From NCBI GenBank assembly GCA_041396705.1, contig JAWKYB010000009.1, forward strand, positions 185,693-249,692: 64,000 nt of DNA. Direction: 5' to 3'. Of this stretch, positions 8,277 to 15,724 are shown piece after piece (the stretch's first letter is position 1; each line of letters opens with the position of its first letter). Below the pieces are notes generated by a model. It did no database searches, had not been told where the DNA came from, and was given only the letters and a program-made list of their open reading frames with translations. The DNA comes from Alphaproteobacteria bacterium (GTDB lineage Bacteria; Pseudomonadota; Alphaproteobacteria; CALKHQ01). The translations under genes were made by a program, and so were the position numbers.

Positions 8277-8766
8277 CCGACCCGGAGGCGCTGGCCGGCA
8301 GCGCGGCGCGCGTGCAGGCGGTGCTCGACGCCGCCGGCGGCGACCACAAGGTGGTACGCTTCGCCGACACCACGCGCACCGCCGAGGAGGCGGCCGCGGC
8401 AATCGGCACCACGGTCGCCCAGATCGCCAAGTCGCTGGTTTTCCGCGCCAAGGCCAGCGACCGGCCGGTGCTGGTCGTCGCCAGCGGCGTGAACCGGGTG
8501 GACGAGAAGGCGGTGTCCGCCCTGCTCGGCGAGCCGGTCGGCCGGGCCGACGCCGACTTCGTGCGGGCGCGCACCGGCTTCGCCATCGGCGGGTGCCGCC
8601 GGTCGGCCACCTGACGCCGCCGGTGACGCTGATCGACCGCGACCTGATGGCATTCGACGAGATCTGGGCCGCGGCCGGCACGCCCAACGCCGTGTTCCGG
8701 CTGAAGCCGACGGCGCTGGTCGCGCTGACCGGCGGCACCGTGGCCGACGTGGCCAAGAGACCATGA
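8273..8766 (+). pseudogene. YbaK/prolyl-tRNA editing family protein, single frameshift
   Basis: The first 107 codons read as a YbaK/Cys-tRNA(Pro) deacylase-type protein, with TVAQIAKSLVFRA and VNRVDEKAVSALLGEPVGRADADFV. At about 8591-8593 one base is missing in GGCGG|GTG; reading on in the other frame gives the family's C-terminal part, with VPPVGHLTPPVTLIDRDLM then FRLKPTALVALTGG, and ends at 8766. That stop overlaps the ATG of the Nudix gene, exactly like the GTGA overlap at its own start. The preserved coupling at both ends argues that the deletion is a sequencing error or very recent. Role would be trans-editing of mischarged tRNA(Pro) in the cytoplasm. Confidence 0.8.
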
Positions 8767-9188
8767 CCGAGCTTGCGCCGGTCTGCGGCGTCGGTGTGGT
8801 GGTGATCAAGGGCGACGATGTGCTGCTGATCCGGCGCGGCAAGCCGCCGAACAAGGGCAGCTGGTCGCTGCCCGGCGGCCGCCAGGACTGGGGCGAGACG
8901 GTGCGCGAGACCGCCGTGCGCGAGGTGCGCGAGGAGACCGGCGTCGAGATCGAGCTGGTCGACCTGATCGACGTGTTCGACGGCATCGGCCGCGGCCCCG
9001 ACGGCGCGATCACCTATCACTTCACGCTGGTCGATTTCGTCGCCCGCTGGACCGCGGGCGAGCCGGTGGCCGGCGACGACGCGGCGGCGGCGGCATGGAT
9101 CGCGCGCGACGGCCTGCCGGCGCTGGGCCTGTGGTCGGAGACCGTCCGCGCCATCGACCTGGCCTTCGCCCGGCTGCAGCGGACCTGA
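8763..9188 (+). CDS. Nudix hydrolase
   Basis: 141-residue Nudix protein. The complete Nudix box is visible at residues 39-61: GG, then E at DWGETV, then the REVREETG block that binds magnesium and cleaves nucleoside diphosphate-linked substrates. The N-terminal CGVGVVVIKGDDVLLIRRG is the typical first strand of small Nudix pyrophosphatases. Substrate cannot be told; candidates are ADP-ribose or oxidised nucleotides. The ATG overlaps the stop of the preceding YbaK-like gene (ATGA), making it the last gene of the ybjN-proC-ybaK group. Confidence 0.9.
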   Translation: MTELAPVCGVGVVVIKGDDVLLIRRGKPPNKGSWSLPGGRQDWGETVRETAVREVREETGVEIELVDLIDVFDGIGRGPDGAITYHFTLVDFVARWTAGEPVAGDDAAAAAWIARDGLPALGLWSETVRAIDLAFARLQRT

Positions 9189-9293
9189 CCGCCCGGCCGC
9201 TGCGGCACCTTCGCCGTTGCCGGACGCCAAGCGACCGGCCACAGTGACGGCAACGCGCCACGGCCGTGGCCGAACAATCGACCGAGGGGGGGA

Positions 9294-10316
9294 ATGGACA
9301 TGCAGCCGACCGATCGGCGTCGCCTGGGCGCGACCGACGTGGAGGTCACTGCGCTCGGCTTCGGCGCGGCGCCGCTGGGCAGCGTCTACGAGGTGCTCGA
9401 CGAGGACGTCTGCCGGGCGACCGTGCAGCGCGCCTACGACCTCGGCGTCCGGCTCTACGACACCGCTCCGCTCTACGGCCATGGGCTCAGCGAGCTGCGC
9501 CTCGGCGCCGTGCTGCGGCAGAAGCCGCGCGACAGCTTCGTGCTGTCGACCAAGATCGGCCGCTATCTGGCGCCGGGCGAGCCGGGCAAGATCGACATGG
9601 GCCAGTGGCAGCACAGCATCGGCTTCGCCACGGTCTACGACTACAGCTACGACGGCGCGTTCCGCGAGGTCGAGCAGTCGATGATGCGCCTCGGCATCCC
9701 GCGCATCGACGTGCTGCTGATCCACGACGTCGACGTCTGGACTCACGGCGACGGCTACGAACAGCGCTACCGCGAGGCGATGGAGGGCTCGTACCGGGCG
9801 GCGCGCAAGATGCGCGACGACGGCACGGTCCGCGCCATCGGCGTCGGCGTCAACGAGGCCGACGTCTGCGCCCGCTTCGCCCGCGACGGCGACTTCGACT
9901 GCTTCCTGCTTGCCGGCCGCTACACGCTGCTGGAGCAGGGCGCGCTCGACGACTTCCTGCCGCTGTGCGTCGAGAAGAACATCGGCATCATGCTGGGCGG
10001 CCCCTACAACTCCGGCATCCTGGCCACCGGCGCGATCCCCGGCGCCAAGTACAACTACGTCGACGCCACGCCCGAGATTCTCGATCGGGTCAGCCGCATC
10101 CAGGCGGTCTGCCAGCGCCACGGCGTGCCGCTGGCCGCGGCGGCGCTGCAGTTCCCGCTCGCCCATCCGGCGATGTCGGCGCTGATTCCAGGCGCCGTCA
10201 CGCCCTACGAGGTGCAGCGCAACGCCAACCTGATGGCGTTCCCGATCCCTGCCGACCTGTGGGCCGAACTGAAGCACGAAGGCCTGGTGCGGGCCGACGC
10301 GCCGGTGCCGGGCTGA
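9294..10316 (+). CDS. Aldo/keto reductase (L-fucose / D-threo-aldose dehydrogenase-like)
   Basis: 340-residue cytoplasmic NAD(P)-dependent oxidoreductase of the AKR TIM-barrel family. The catalytic tetrad is visible: Asp and Tyr in RLYDTAPLYGHGLSE, Lys in LSTKIGRY, and His in VLLIHDVD. The central GFATVYDYSYDGAFREVEQS and the late AALQFPLAHPAM segments match the branch containing D-threo-aldose 1-dehydrogenase and pyridoxal 4-dehydrogenase. ATG at 9294 follows a GAGGGGGG ribosome site; an ATG at 9300 is an alternative. A sugar substrate is more likely than pyridoxal, but this is inference. It is followed at 84 bases by an alpha/beta hydrolase, which could act on a lactone product. Confidence 0.88.
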   Translation: MDMQPTDRRRLGATDVEVTALGFGAAPLGSVYEVLDEDVCRATVQRAYDLGVRLYDTAPLYGHGLSELRLGAVLRQKPRDSFVLSTKIGRYLAPGEPGKIDMGQWQHSIGFATVYDYSYDGAFREVEQSMMRLGIPRIDVLLIHDVDVWTHGDGYEQRYREAMEGSYRAARKMRDDGTVRAIGVGVNEADVCARFARDGDFDCFLLAGRYTLLEQGALDDFLPLCVEKNIGIMLGGPYNSGILATGAIPGAKYNYVDATPEILDRVSRIQAVCQRHGVPLAAAALQFPLAHPAMSALIPGAVTPYEVQRNANLMAFPIPADLWAELKHEGLVRADAPVPG

Positions 10317-10399
10317 GCGAAGGCTTTCGGTCGCCGTTGCGAGGCTAAGAACGGCGCGGAACGACGAAAATCGGCGACACTCTGGGGAGGGAGGAAAGG

Positions 10400-11255
10400 A
10401 TGGCGGTCGATCTTGCCACACGCAAGGAAGTGAAGACCAACGACGGCGTCACGCTGCGCTACATCGAGGCGGGCAGCGGGCGGCCGCTGGTGATGATTCC
10501 CGGCTGGTCGCAGACCGCGGCCGTGTTTCCGCGAGAACATTCCGGCGCTGGCCCAGGCGGCGCGGGTGCTGGCGGTCGACATGCGCGGCCACGGCGAATC
10601 CGACAAGCCGGACCACGGCTACAAGATCGCGCGCCTGGCGACCGACCTGCACGACATGCTGACCGCGCTCGACCTGGAGGACGTGGTGCTGCTCGGCCAC
10701 TCGATGGGCAGCTCGATCGCCTGGTGCTACCATGAGCTGTTCGGCTATGGCCGCGTCTCCGGCCTGGTCGTGGTCGACCAGGCGCCCTGCGCCATCGCCA
10801 AGCCGGGCTGGACCGCCCAGCAGATCAGGGACTACGGCGTGCTGTTCCCGACGCCGGAGGGCGCCTACCAGCTTTACGCCACGCTGACCAGCCCGACCGC
10901 CGAGGCCGACACGCCGGCCTTCTTGCGGCGCATGTTCACCGCCGGCTTCGACCCGGCGACCTTCGACTTCATCGTCGGCCAGAATCTGAAGATGCCGCGG
11001 CAATATGCGGCCGACCTGCAATTCAACCACCTGCACAACGACTGGCGCGACGCCATCGGCCGCATCCGCGTGCCGACGCTGGTGGTCGGCGGCACCGTCT
11101 CGATCTTCACCGCCGAATCGCAGCGCTGGATCGCTGCCCAGATCCCCGGCGCCACCGCCGACATCTACGAGGAGGCCGACGGCGGCGGGCACTTCATGTT
11201 CATCGAGAACCCGCAGCGCTTCAACGCCAGCGTGGTGAAGTTCCTGGCCGGATAG
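10400..11255 (+). pseudogene. Alpha/beta hydrolase, single frameshift
   Basis: Two overlapping frames together give one ordinary alpha/beta hydrolase of about 284 residues. Frame one supplies the N terminus with VTLRYIEAGSGRPLVMIPGWSQT (oxyanion region). After TTT at 10526-10528, where one T is extra, frame two continues with FRENIPALAQAARVLAVDMRGHGESDKP. The nucleophile elbow GHSMGS and the late GGGHFMFIENPQRF (catalytic His) are intact. A strong AGGGAGGAAAGG ribosome site precedes the ATG at 10400. Substrate unknown. The single homopolymer-type insertion suggests a sequencing or assembly error rather than gene loss. Confidence 0.82.
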
Positions 11256-11270
11256 CGCGCCGCGGCGCGC

Positions 11271-12622
11271 TCAGCCGGCGCGCAGCACGCGCAGGCTGGC
11301 GCACAGGCCGCCCTCGGGCCGGTTGGTCAGCGTCAGGCTGCCGCCGTGACCCGCGGCCAGCGCCCGGGCGATGGCAAGGCCGAGGCCGGCGCCGCCGCTC
11401 GATCGGCCGCGCGACGGCTCCATCCGTTCGAACGGCGCCATCACCCGTTCCAGGTCGGCCTCGGGAATGCCGGGGCCGTCGTCGTCGACCGCGATCGTCC
11501 AGGCGTCCGCCTCCGGGATCGCGGCGACGCGCGCGTTGCCGCCATAGCGCAGCGCGTTCTCGACCAGGTTGGCGAGGATGCGGCGCAGCGCCAGCGGCTC
11601 GATCCGTGCCAGCGCGCCCTGCGGACGCGCGCCGGCCAGCGCGACCGGCTGGCCGAGCTCGACGCGGGCCGCGATCAGCGCATCGAGCTCGGCGCCGAGG
11701 TCGCAGCATGCGTCGGGGTCGCCGTGGCCGCTGCTGGTCCGGGCGAATAGCAGGGTGTCGGCGACCAGCGTCTCCATCTCGTCGATGTCGCGCTCGGCCC
11801 GTGCCCGCTGGTCGTCGTCGGCGATGAACTCGGTGCGCAGCCGCATCCGGGTCAGATAGGTGCGCAGGTCGTGGGTGGTGGCGGCCAGCAGCCGGGTGCG
11901 CTCGTCGACCAGCGAGCGGATGCGCGCCTGCATCTGGTTCAGCGCGTGGGCCAGCTGGCGCAGCTCGCGCGGCCCCTTCTCCTCCAGCGCCGGCGCGTCG
12001 AGCCGGTCGGCCAGGCCGCGGGCATGGTCGGCCAGCCGCGCGATCGGGCGCGCGGTGCGGCGGACGGCGAAATACAGGCCGACGATCACCAGCACGCCGG
12101 CGACGCCGGTCAGCGCCAGCCCGCGGGCGAGAAAGGCGTCGAACAGCGCGCCGCGCGCCGGCTCCAGCACCAGGTAGCCGCCGGCGTCGAGACCGATGAA
12201 CAGGCGCGCCGGCACCATCTCGGCATCGTCGCCGCCGGCGGCGGCGCGATCCGCCGCGCCGCGGCGGCGCAGCTCGACGCGCAGGTCGCGGCCGGCGAGC
12301 GTCGGAATAGTCGGCGAGGAAATCGGCGATCGCGGCGGACAGCAGCCCGGGCTCGTCCAGCGCCGGCAGCTGCGCGACCGCCGAGACCGACAGCGCGCGC
12401 GAGTTGAGCGCGTCCAGCAGCAGCGGCCGTCCGACCGGGGGTCGCCTCGTACAGCGTCACGATCGCCGCCGCCTGGCGGGCGAGCGGATAGCGGTAAAGC
12501 TCAGCCCGCTCGCGGCCGAACGGCGCGAACAGCGCCAGCGCCATCGCCAGGTTGAACAGCACGAAGCCGATCAGCAGCAGCGCCGCCAGCCGCACGAACA
12601 GGGTGTTGGCCAGCGGTCCCAT
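11271..12622 (-). pseudogene. Sensor histidine kinase with two frameshifts
   Basis: Membrane sensor kinase partner of the response regulator directly upstream, about 450 residues once repaired. The N terminus has a first membrane helix (residues 8-33); a periplasmic domain follows, then a second helix GVAGVLVIVGLYFAV, a HAMP linker, H-box TTHDLRTYLTRMR, N-box LVENALRYGG, G1 VDDDGPGIPE and G2 GGAGLGLAIARAL. One extra C in the run at 12437-12441 and one extra base at 12306-12307 push the periplasmic part out of frame; reading through gives PLLLDALNSRALSVSAVAQL and then TLAGRDLRVELRRRG, a plausible continuous sensor domain. Signal is unknown. Its ATG lies one base after the regulator stop. Confidence 0.87.
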
Positions 12623-12623
12623 C

Positions 12624-13349
12624 TCAGCGCCGCTGCACCGTCGCCGCGAACAGGTAGCCGCCGTTGCGCACGGTGCGGATCAGCTGCGGCGCGGCCGGGT
12701 CGTCGCCCAGCTTGCGGCGCAGTCGCGACAGGGCGACGTCGACCGAGCGGTCCATCGGCGTGGCGTCGCGGCCCTTGGTCCAGTCCATCAGGAAATCGCG
12801 GCTGAGCACACGCTGCGGGTGGGTGACCAGGGCGAGCAGCAGCTCGTAGTCGCCGGCCGACAGCTCGACCGCGGCACCGGCCGGGTCGGTCAGGCTGCGC
12901 GCGGCGCTGTTGAAGGTCCAGCCGGCGAAGTCGTAGATCTCGCCCGTCGGCGTCCGCTCGTCGCCGGCCGGCGCGGTCCGGCGCAGCACGGCGCGGGCGC
13001 GGGCGATCAGCTCGCGCGGGTGGAACGGCTTCGGCAGATAGTCGTCGGCGCCGATCTCCAGCCCGACGATGCGGTCGATGTCCTCGCCGCGCGCGGTGAC
13101 CAGGATGATCGGCGGGCCGTTCGCCGCCGCCAGCCGCCGGCAGACCGAGAGCCCGTCCTCGCCCGGCATCATCACGTCGAGCACGATCAGCGCCGGGCGG
13201 CGCCGGGCCAGCAGGGCGTCCAACTCTGCGGCGTTGGCGCAGGCGGCCACGTCGAACCCCTCGCGCGCGAACAGCGCGGCGGAAAGGGCGCGGATCTCCG
13301 GGTCGTCCTCGACGACGGCGACGAGCGGCGTGGCGGTCATGGCGGCCAT
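12624..13349 (-). CDS. OmpR-family response regulator
   Basis: 241-residue DNA-binding regulator. Receiver domain at residues 1-125 has the acidic pair EDD, the phosphoacceptor Asp in LIVLDVMMPGEDG and the Lys in YLPKPFHP. The C-terminal winged-helix domain (residues 140-238) has ELSAGDYELLLALVTHPQRVLSR, MDRSVDVALSRLRRKLGDD and LIRTVRNGGYLF. This domain order and the R-TV-G-GY-F ending are typical of OmpR/RstA-like regulators. Transcribed away from the Gly-rich protein gene, with a 10-bp-phased GTAACGC direct repeat in the divergent gap that could be its own binding site. Start is 13349 or the ATG three codons later. Confidence 0.93.
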   Translation of the reverse strand: MAAMTATPLVAVVEDDPEIRALSAALFAREGFDVAACANAAELDALLARRRPALIVLDVMMPGEDGLSVCRRLAAANGPPIILVTARGEDIDRIVGLEIGADDYLPKPFHPRELIARARAVLRRTAPAGDERTPTGEIYDFAGWTFNSAARSLTDPAGAAVELSAGDYELLLALVTHPQRVLSRDFLMDWTKGRDATPMDRSVDVALSRLRRKLGDDPAAPQLIRTVRNGGYLFAATVQRR

Positions 13350-13385
13350 CCTAGGCTCCGGTCGATTGCGTGTCCGTTTGGGCGC

Positions 13386-13402
13386 GTAACGCTGTGTAAC
13401 GC
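13386..13402. promoter_or_regulatory. Candidate OmpR-type direct-repeat operator
   Basis: GTAACGC occurs at 13386-13392 and again at 13396-13402, so the two copies are offset by exactly one helical turn (10 bp). OmpR-family regulators usually bind such tandem half-sites head-to-tail. A related pair, TGCAAC and CGCAAC, follows at 13416-13421 and 13431-13436. The site lies 37 bases before the regulator gene and about 130 bases before the divergent Gly-rich protein gene, so it could serve autoregulation, the divergent gene or both. Confidence 0.5.
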
Positions 13403-13528
13403 CGGGGGCGCGCGCTGCAACACGATCTTACGCAACGAGACGGCGGCGACATCGGCCGCTTGCATCCGCCGCCTAGCTTGGGTCCATCGGGCCGGCGCGG
13501 GGCCGCCCGCCGACGATGGGAGATGATC

Positions 13529-14050
13529 ATGAAAGTCGCCGCCTTCACCGCCGCACTGTTCGTGGCCATGACCGCGACCGCCTTCGACGCCCAGGCCGAC
13601 GGCCGGCTGTCGGGCTGGCGCCAGAACGGCGCGGGCGGCATCAGCGCCGGCACGATCCACAACTGGACCGGGCCGAACGGCGGCCAGCTGTTCGGCGGGC
13701 GCGGCTTCGCCACCGACGGCCAGGGCGGCGGCGTGTTCGGCAGCCGCGGCTGCGCCACCGGCAACGGCGGCTGGGCCTGCCGCGCCGGCGGCACCGCCTT
13801 CGACGGCAACGGCAACGTCACCCATGGCAGCGGATTCGCCGCCCAGGGGCCGAACGGCGGCTGGATCGCGAGCCAGGGCGGCTTCACCCGCAACGCCGCC
13901 GGTGGCTGGGCCGGCGGCCGTACGACAACGTTGTCAGGGGCCAACGGCAGCTATGTCGGGTCGAGCAGCTACAGCTCGGACGGCGGCTACGTTCACACCG
14001 GCACCTGCTACGATGTCGCCGGCAACGTGGTGGCCTGTCCGCGCCGCTGA
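13529..14050 (+). CDS. Secreted Gly-rich repeat protein of unknown function
   Basis: 173-residue exported protein not recognised as a known family. A signal peptide (MKVAAFTAALFVAMTATAFDAQA, cleavage near residue 23) is followed by short Gly/Asn-rich repeats: GGQLFGGRGFATDGQG, GGVFGSRGCATGNGG, GGTAFDGNGNV, GGWIASQGGFTRNAAGG. Such periods of about 14-16 residues suggest a beta-roll or beta-solenoid, and four Cys residues could form disulphides (CATGNGGWAC; CYDVAGNVVAC). The ATG at 13529 is favoured by a GGGAG six bases upstream. It faces the response regulator across the putative operator and is followed 80 bases on by an EF-hand gene. It may be a surface or matrix protein under two-component control; that is inference. 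Confidence 0.7.
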   Translation: MKVAAFTAALFVAMTATAFDAQADGRLSGWRQNGAGGISAGTIHNWTGPNGGQLFGGRGFATDGQGGGVFGSRGCATGNGGWACRAGGTAFDGNGNVTHGSGFAAQGPNGGWIASQGGFTRNAAGGWAGGRTTTLSGANGSYVGSSSYSSDGGYVHTGTCYDVAGNVVACPRR

Positions 14051-14130
14051 CCGCCACCCTCCCCCCGGAGGCAGGGATGCCGCGGCCGTCGGCGCGCGGT
14101 CCGGCATCCCGATCCGCACAGGAGTACCAG

Positions 14131-14547
14131 ATGAGAGTTGCAGCGATGCTCGGCCTGCTGCTGGCCGGCGCCAGTGCCGCCGCAGTGGCCCAGCCCTTCG
14201 GCGAGGGCCGCCTGCTCGACGGCATGGCCGCGGCCGACGCCGATGGCGACGGCTTCGTCACCCGGCAGGAGGTGATTGCGTTCCGCATGGACGCCTTCGG
14301 CCGCTTCGACCGCAACGGCGACGGCTATGTCGACAGCGGCGACCTGCCGGCAGCGGCTGCGGCGCGCGGCCAGCGGCTGGCGGAGATGATCGCGCTGTTC
14401 GATGCCGACGGCGACGGGCGGATCAGCGCCGAAGAGCTCGCCAAGGGCCCGACGCCGCTGTTCGACCGCATCGATGCCGACGGCGACGATCGCGTCTCCG
14501 GCGACGAACTGGCGGCAGCGCAGGCCGCGCTGGCGGCGCGCAGGTGA
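14131..14547 (+). CDS. Secreted four-EF-hand calcium-binding protein
   Basis: 138-residue exported protein with a signal peptide (MRVAAMLGLLLAGASAAAVA) and four canonical EF-hand loops: DADGDGFVTRQE, DRNGDGYVDSGD, DADGDGRISAEE and DADGDDRVSGDE. The loops carry Asp/Asn at positions 1, 3 and 5 and an acidic residue at position 12, so each should bind calcium. This is the calmodulin-like EF-hand type common in alphaproteobacterial periplasms. An AGGAG ribosome site precedes the start. It follows the Gly-rich secreted protein and lies just before a membrane hydroxylase gene. Calcium buffering or sensing in the envelope is likely; a specific partner is unknown. Confidence 0.88.
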   Translation: MRVAAMLGLLLAGASAAAVAQPFGEGRLLDGMAAADADGDGFVTRQEVIAFRMDAFGRFDRNGDGYVDSGDLPAAAAARGQRLAEMIALFDADGDGRISAEELAKGPTPLFDRIDADGDDRVSGDELAAAQAALAARR

Positions 14548-14554
14548 GGCTGCG

Positions 14555-15373
14555 GTGCAGGGGCTCGCGCAATATCCGGCGCTGCTGCTGCTGTTTCTCG
14601 GCCTGATCCTGGCCGAGATGGCGTGGCGGCTGTGGCCGGCGCGCCGCGGCTACGACTTCCGCGCGGCCGCCGCGACGCTGGGCGTGGCCGTCATCGGCGC
14701 GGTGCTGAAGGCGCCGGGCGCGGCCGTCGTCGCCGCCGCCTTCGCCGGCGTCGCCGCCCTTGCGCCGCACACCCTGCCGGCCGACGACTGGCGGGTCTGG
14801 GCGGGCGGCTTTCTGCTGGTCGAGTTCGCCTACTACTGGTTCCACCGGTTCAGCCACCGCGTGCGCTGGCTGTGGGCGACCCATGCGGTCCACCACACGC
14901 CGGAGGAGTTCACCCTGCTGGCGGCGGCGCGGCTGGGCTGGACCAATGTGCTGTCCGGCGGCTGGCTGCTGTACCTGCCGCTGGTCGCGGCCGGTTTCCC
15001 GCCGACGGTGATCGCGGCGCTGATCGGCGCCAACCTGTCGTACCAGTTCCTGCTGCACACCGAGGCGGTGGGCCGGCTGGGACCGCTGGAATGGGTGCTG
15101 AACACGCCGTCGCACCACCGGGTGCACCACGCCTCGAACCCGGCCTATCTGGACCGCAACTACGGTGGCGTGCTGATCGTGTTCGACCGGCTGTTCGGCA
15201 CGTTCCAGGCGGAGCTGCCGGCAGAGCGGCCGCGCTACGGCCTGGTCCACGGCCAGCGCTCGCGCAACCCGGTGGTCATCGCCCTGCACGAGTGGCGCAA
15301 CCTGATCGGCGATGCGGTGCGCGCCCGCTCGCCGCGCCAGGTCGCCGCGACGTTGTTCGGCCCGCCGCGCTGA
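14555..15373 (+). CDS. Fatty acid hydroxylase / sterol desaturase superfamily membrane protein
   Basis: 272-residue integral membrane di-iron enzyme family protein. Three histidine clusters mark the active site: HRFSH, HAVHH and HRVHH, in the spacing usual for the superfamily, embedded between several long hydrophobic helices. The N-terminal helix is GLAQYPALLLLFLGLILAEM. The start is taken as GTG at 14555, eight bases after the EF-hand stop, with a weak GAGG upstream; no internal ATG precedes the first helix. Substrate (lipid, carotenoid or sterol-like) is unknown. A second member of the superfamily occurs at 45907-46701 in this window. Confidence 0.88.
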   Translation: MQGLAQYPALLLLFLGLILAEMAWRLWPARRGYDFRAAAATLGVAVIGAVLKAPGAAVVAAAFAGVAALAPHTLPADDWRVWAGGFLLVEFAYYWFHRFSHRVRWLWATHAVHHTPEEFTLLAAARLGWTNVLSGGWLLYLPLVAAGFPPTVIAALIGANLSYQFLLHTEAVGRLGPLEWVLNTPSHHRVHHASNPAYLDRNYGGVLIVFDRLFGTFQAELPAERPRYGLVHGQRSRNPVVIALHEWRNLIGDAVRARSPRQVAATLFGPPR

Positions 15374-15389
15374 CCCGGCGGCTGCCGGG

Positions 15390-15476
15390 TCAGATCATCA
15401 GGACGGGCATCACCCACCAGGGTGCGCCGCTGACCAGGCCGAGCAACACGGGCAGTGCGATCGTCAGCGTGAACAT
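15390..15476 (-). CDS. Predicted 28-residue membrane peptide
   Basis: A 28-codon frame encoding almost only hydrophobic residues (MFTLTIALPVLLGL then VSGAPWWVMPVLMI). It is too short for usual gene callers, but the ATG is preceded by GGAGGG at an ideal distance of about seven bases (GGAGGGACACCC then ATG). It lies alone on the minus strand in the 350-base gap between the hydroxylase and phoA genes, with the Pho-box array upstream of it in the divergent orientation. A single-pass membrane peptide is plausible. No homologue is known to me, so the call rests on the ribosome site and composition. Confidence 0.5.
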   Translation of the reverse strand: MFTLTIALPVLLGLVSGAPWWVMPVLMI

Positions 15477-15570
15477 GGGTGTCCCTCCGTCAGCAGCGTT
15501 AGGCACCGCCAATCGGGCGATTCTGGGACTTGCCGCATCGGCCCGCAAGGGTGGGGCACGTTTCGGCGGC

Positions 15571-15610
15571 GCGATCATTAACTGACATAAATCCGTAACA
15601 TTTCTGTTGT
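15571..15610 (+). promoter_or_regulatory. Pho-box array upstream of first alkaline phosphatase
   Basis: Seven-base units repeat every 11 bp: GCGATCA (15571), CTGACAT (15582), CCGTAAC (15593) and CTGTTGT (15604), separated by A/T-rich four-base spacers TTAA, AAAT, ATTT. This matches the PhoB binding rule CTGTCAT-N4-CTGTCAT. A CTAGAT -10-like hexamer follows at 15621-15626, 10 bases after the last unit, as in PhoB-activated promoters where the box replaces the -35. It drives the alkaline phosphatase starting at 15725 and could also affect the divergent membrane peptide. Confidence 0.75.
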
Positions 15611-15724
15611 CGCCACTGATCTAGATGTCCACTCTGGTTCTCCCCCGGCGGGGCCGCACCGCGGCACCGCGACGGGCAACACGACGGACAGCCTGCAGCA
15701 GCAGGCGATCAGGGGAGAACGCAT

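Noticed and set aside
6858..10421. 1187-codon antisense frame over ybjN to the aldo/keto reductase
   Set aside because: Composition is Arg/Gly/His-rich with no motif, and the plus strand holds five well-recognised genes here. Long stop-free antisense frames are expected in such GC-rich DNA.
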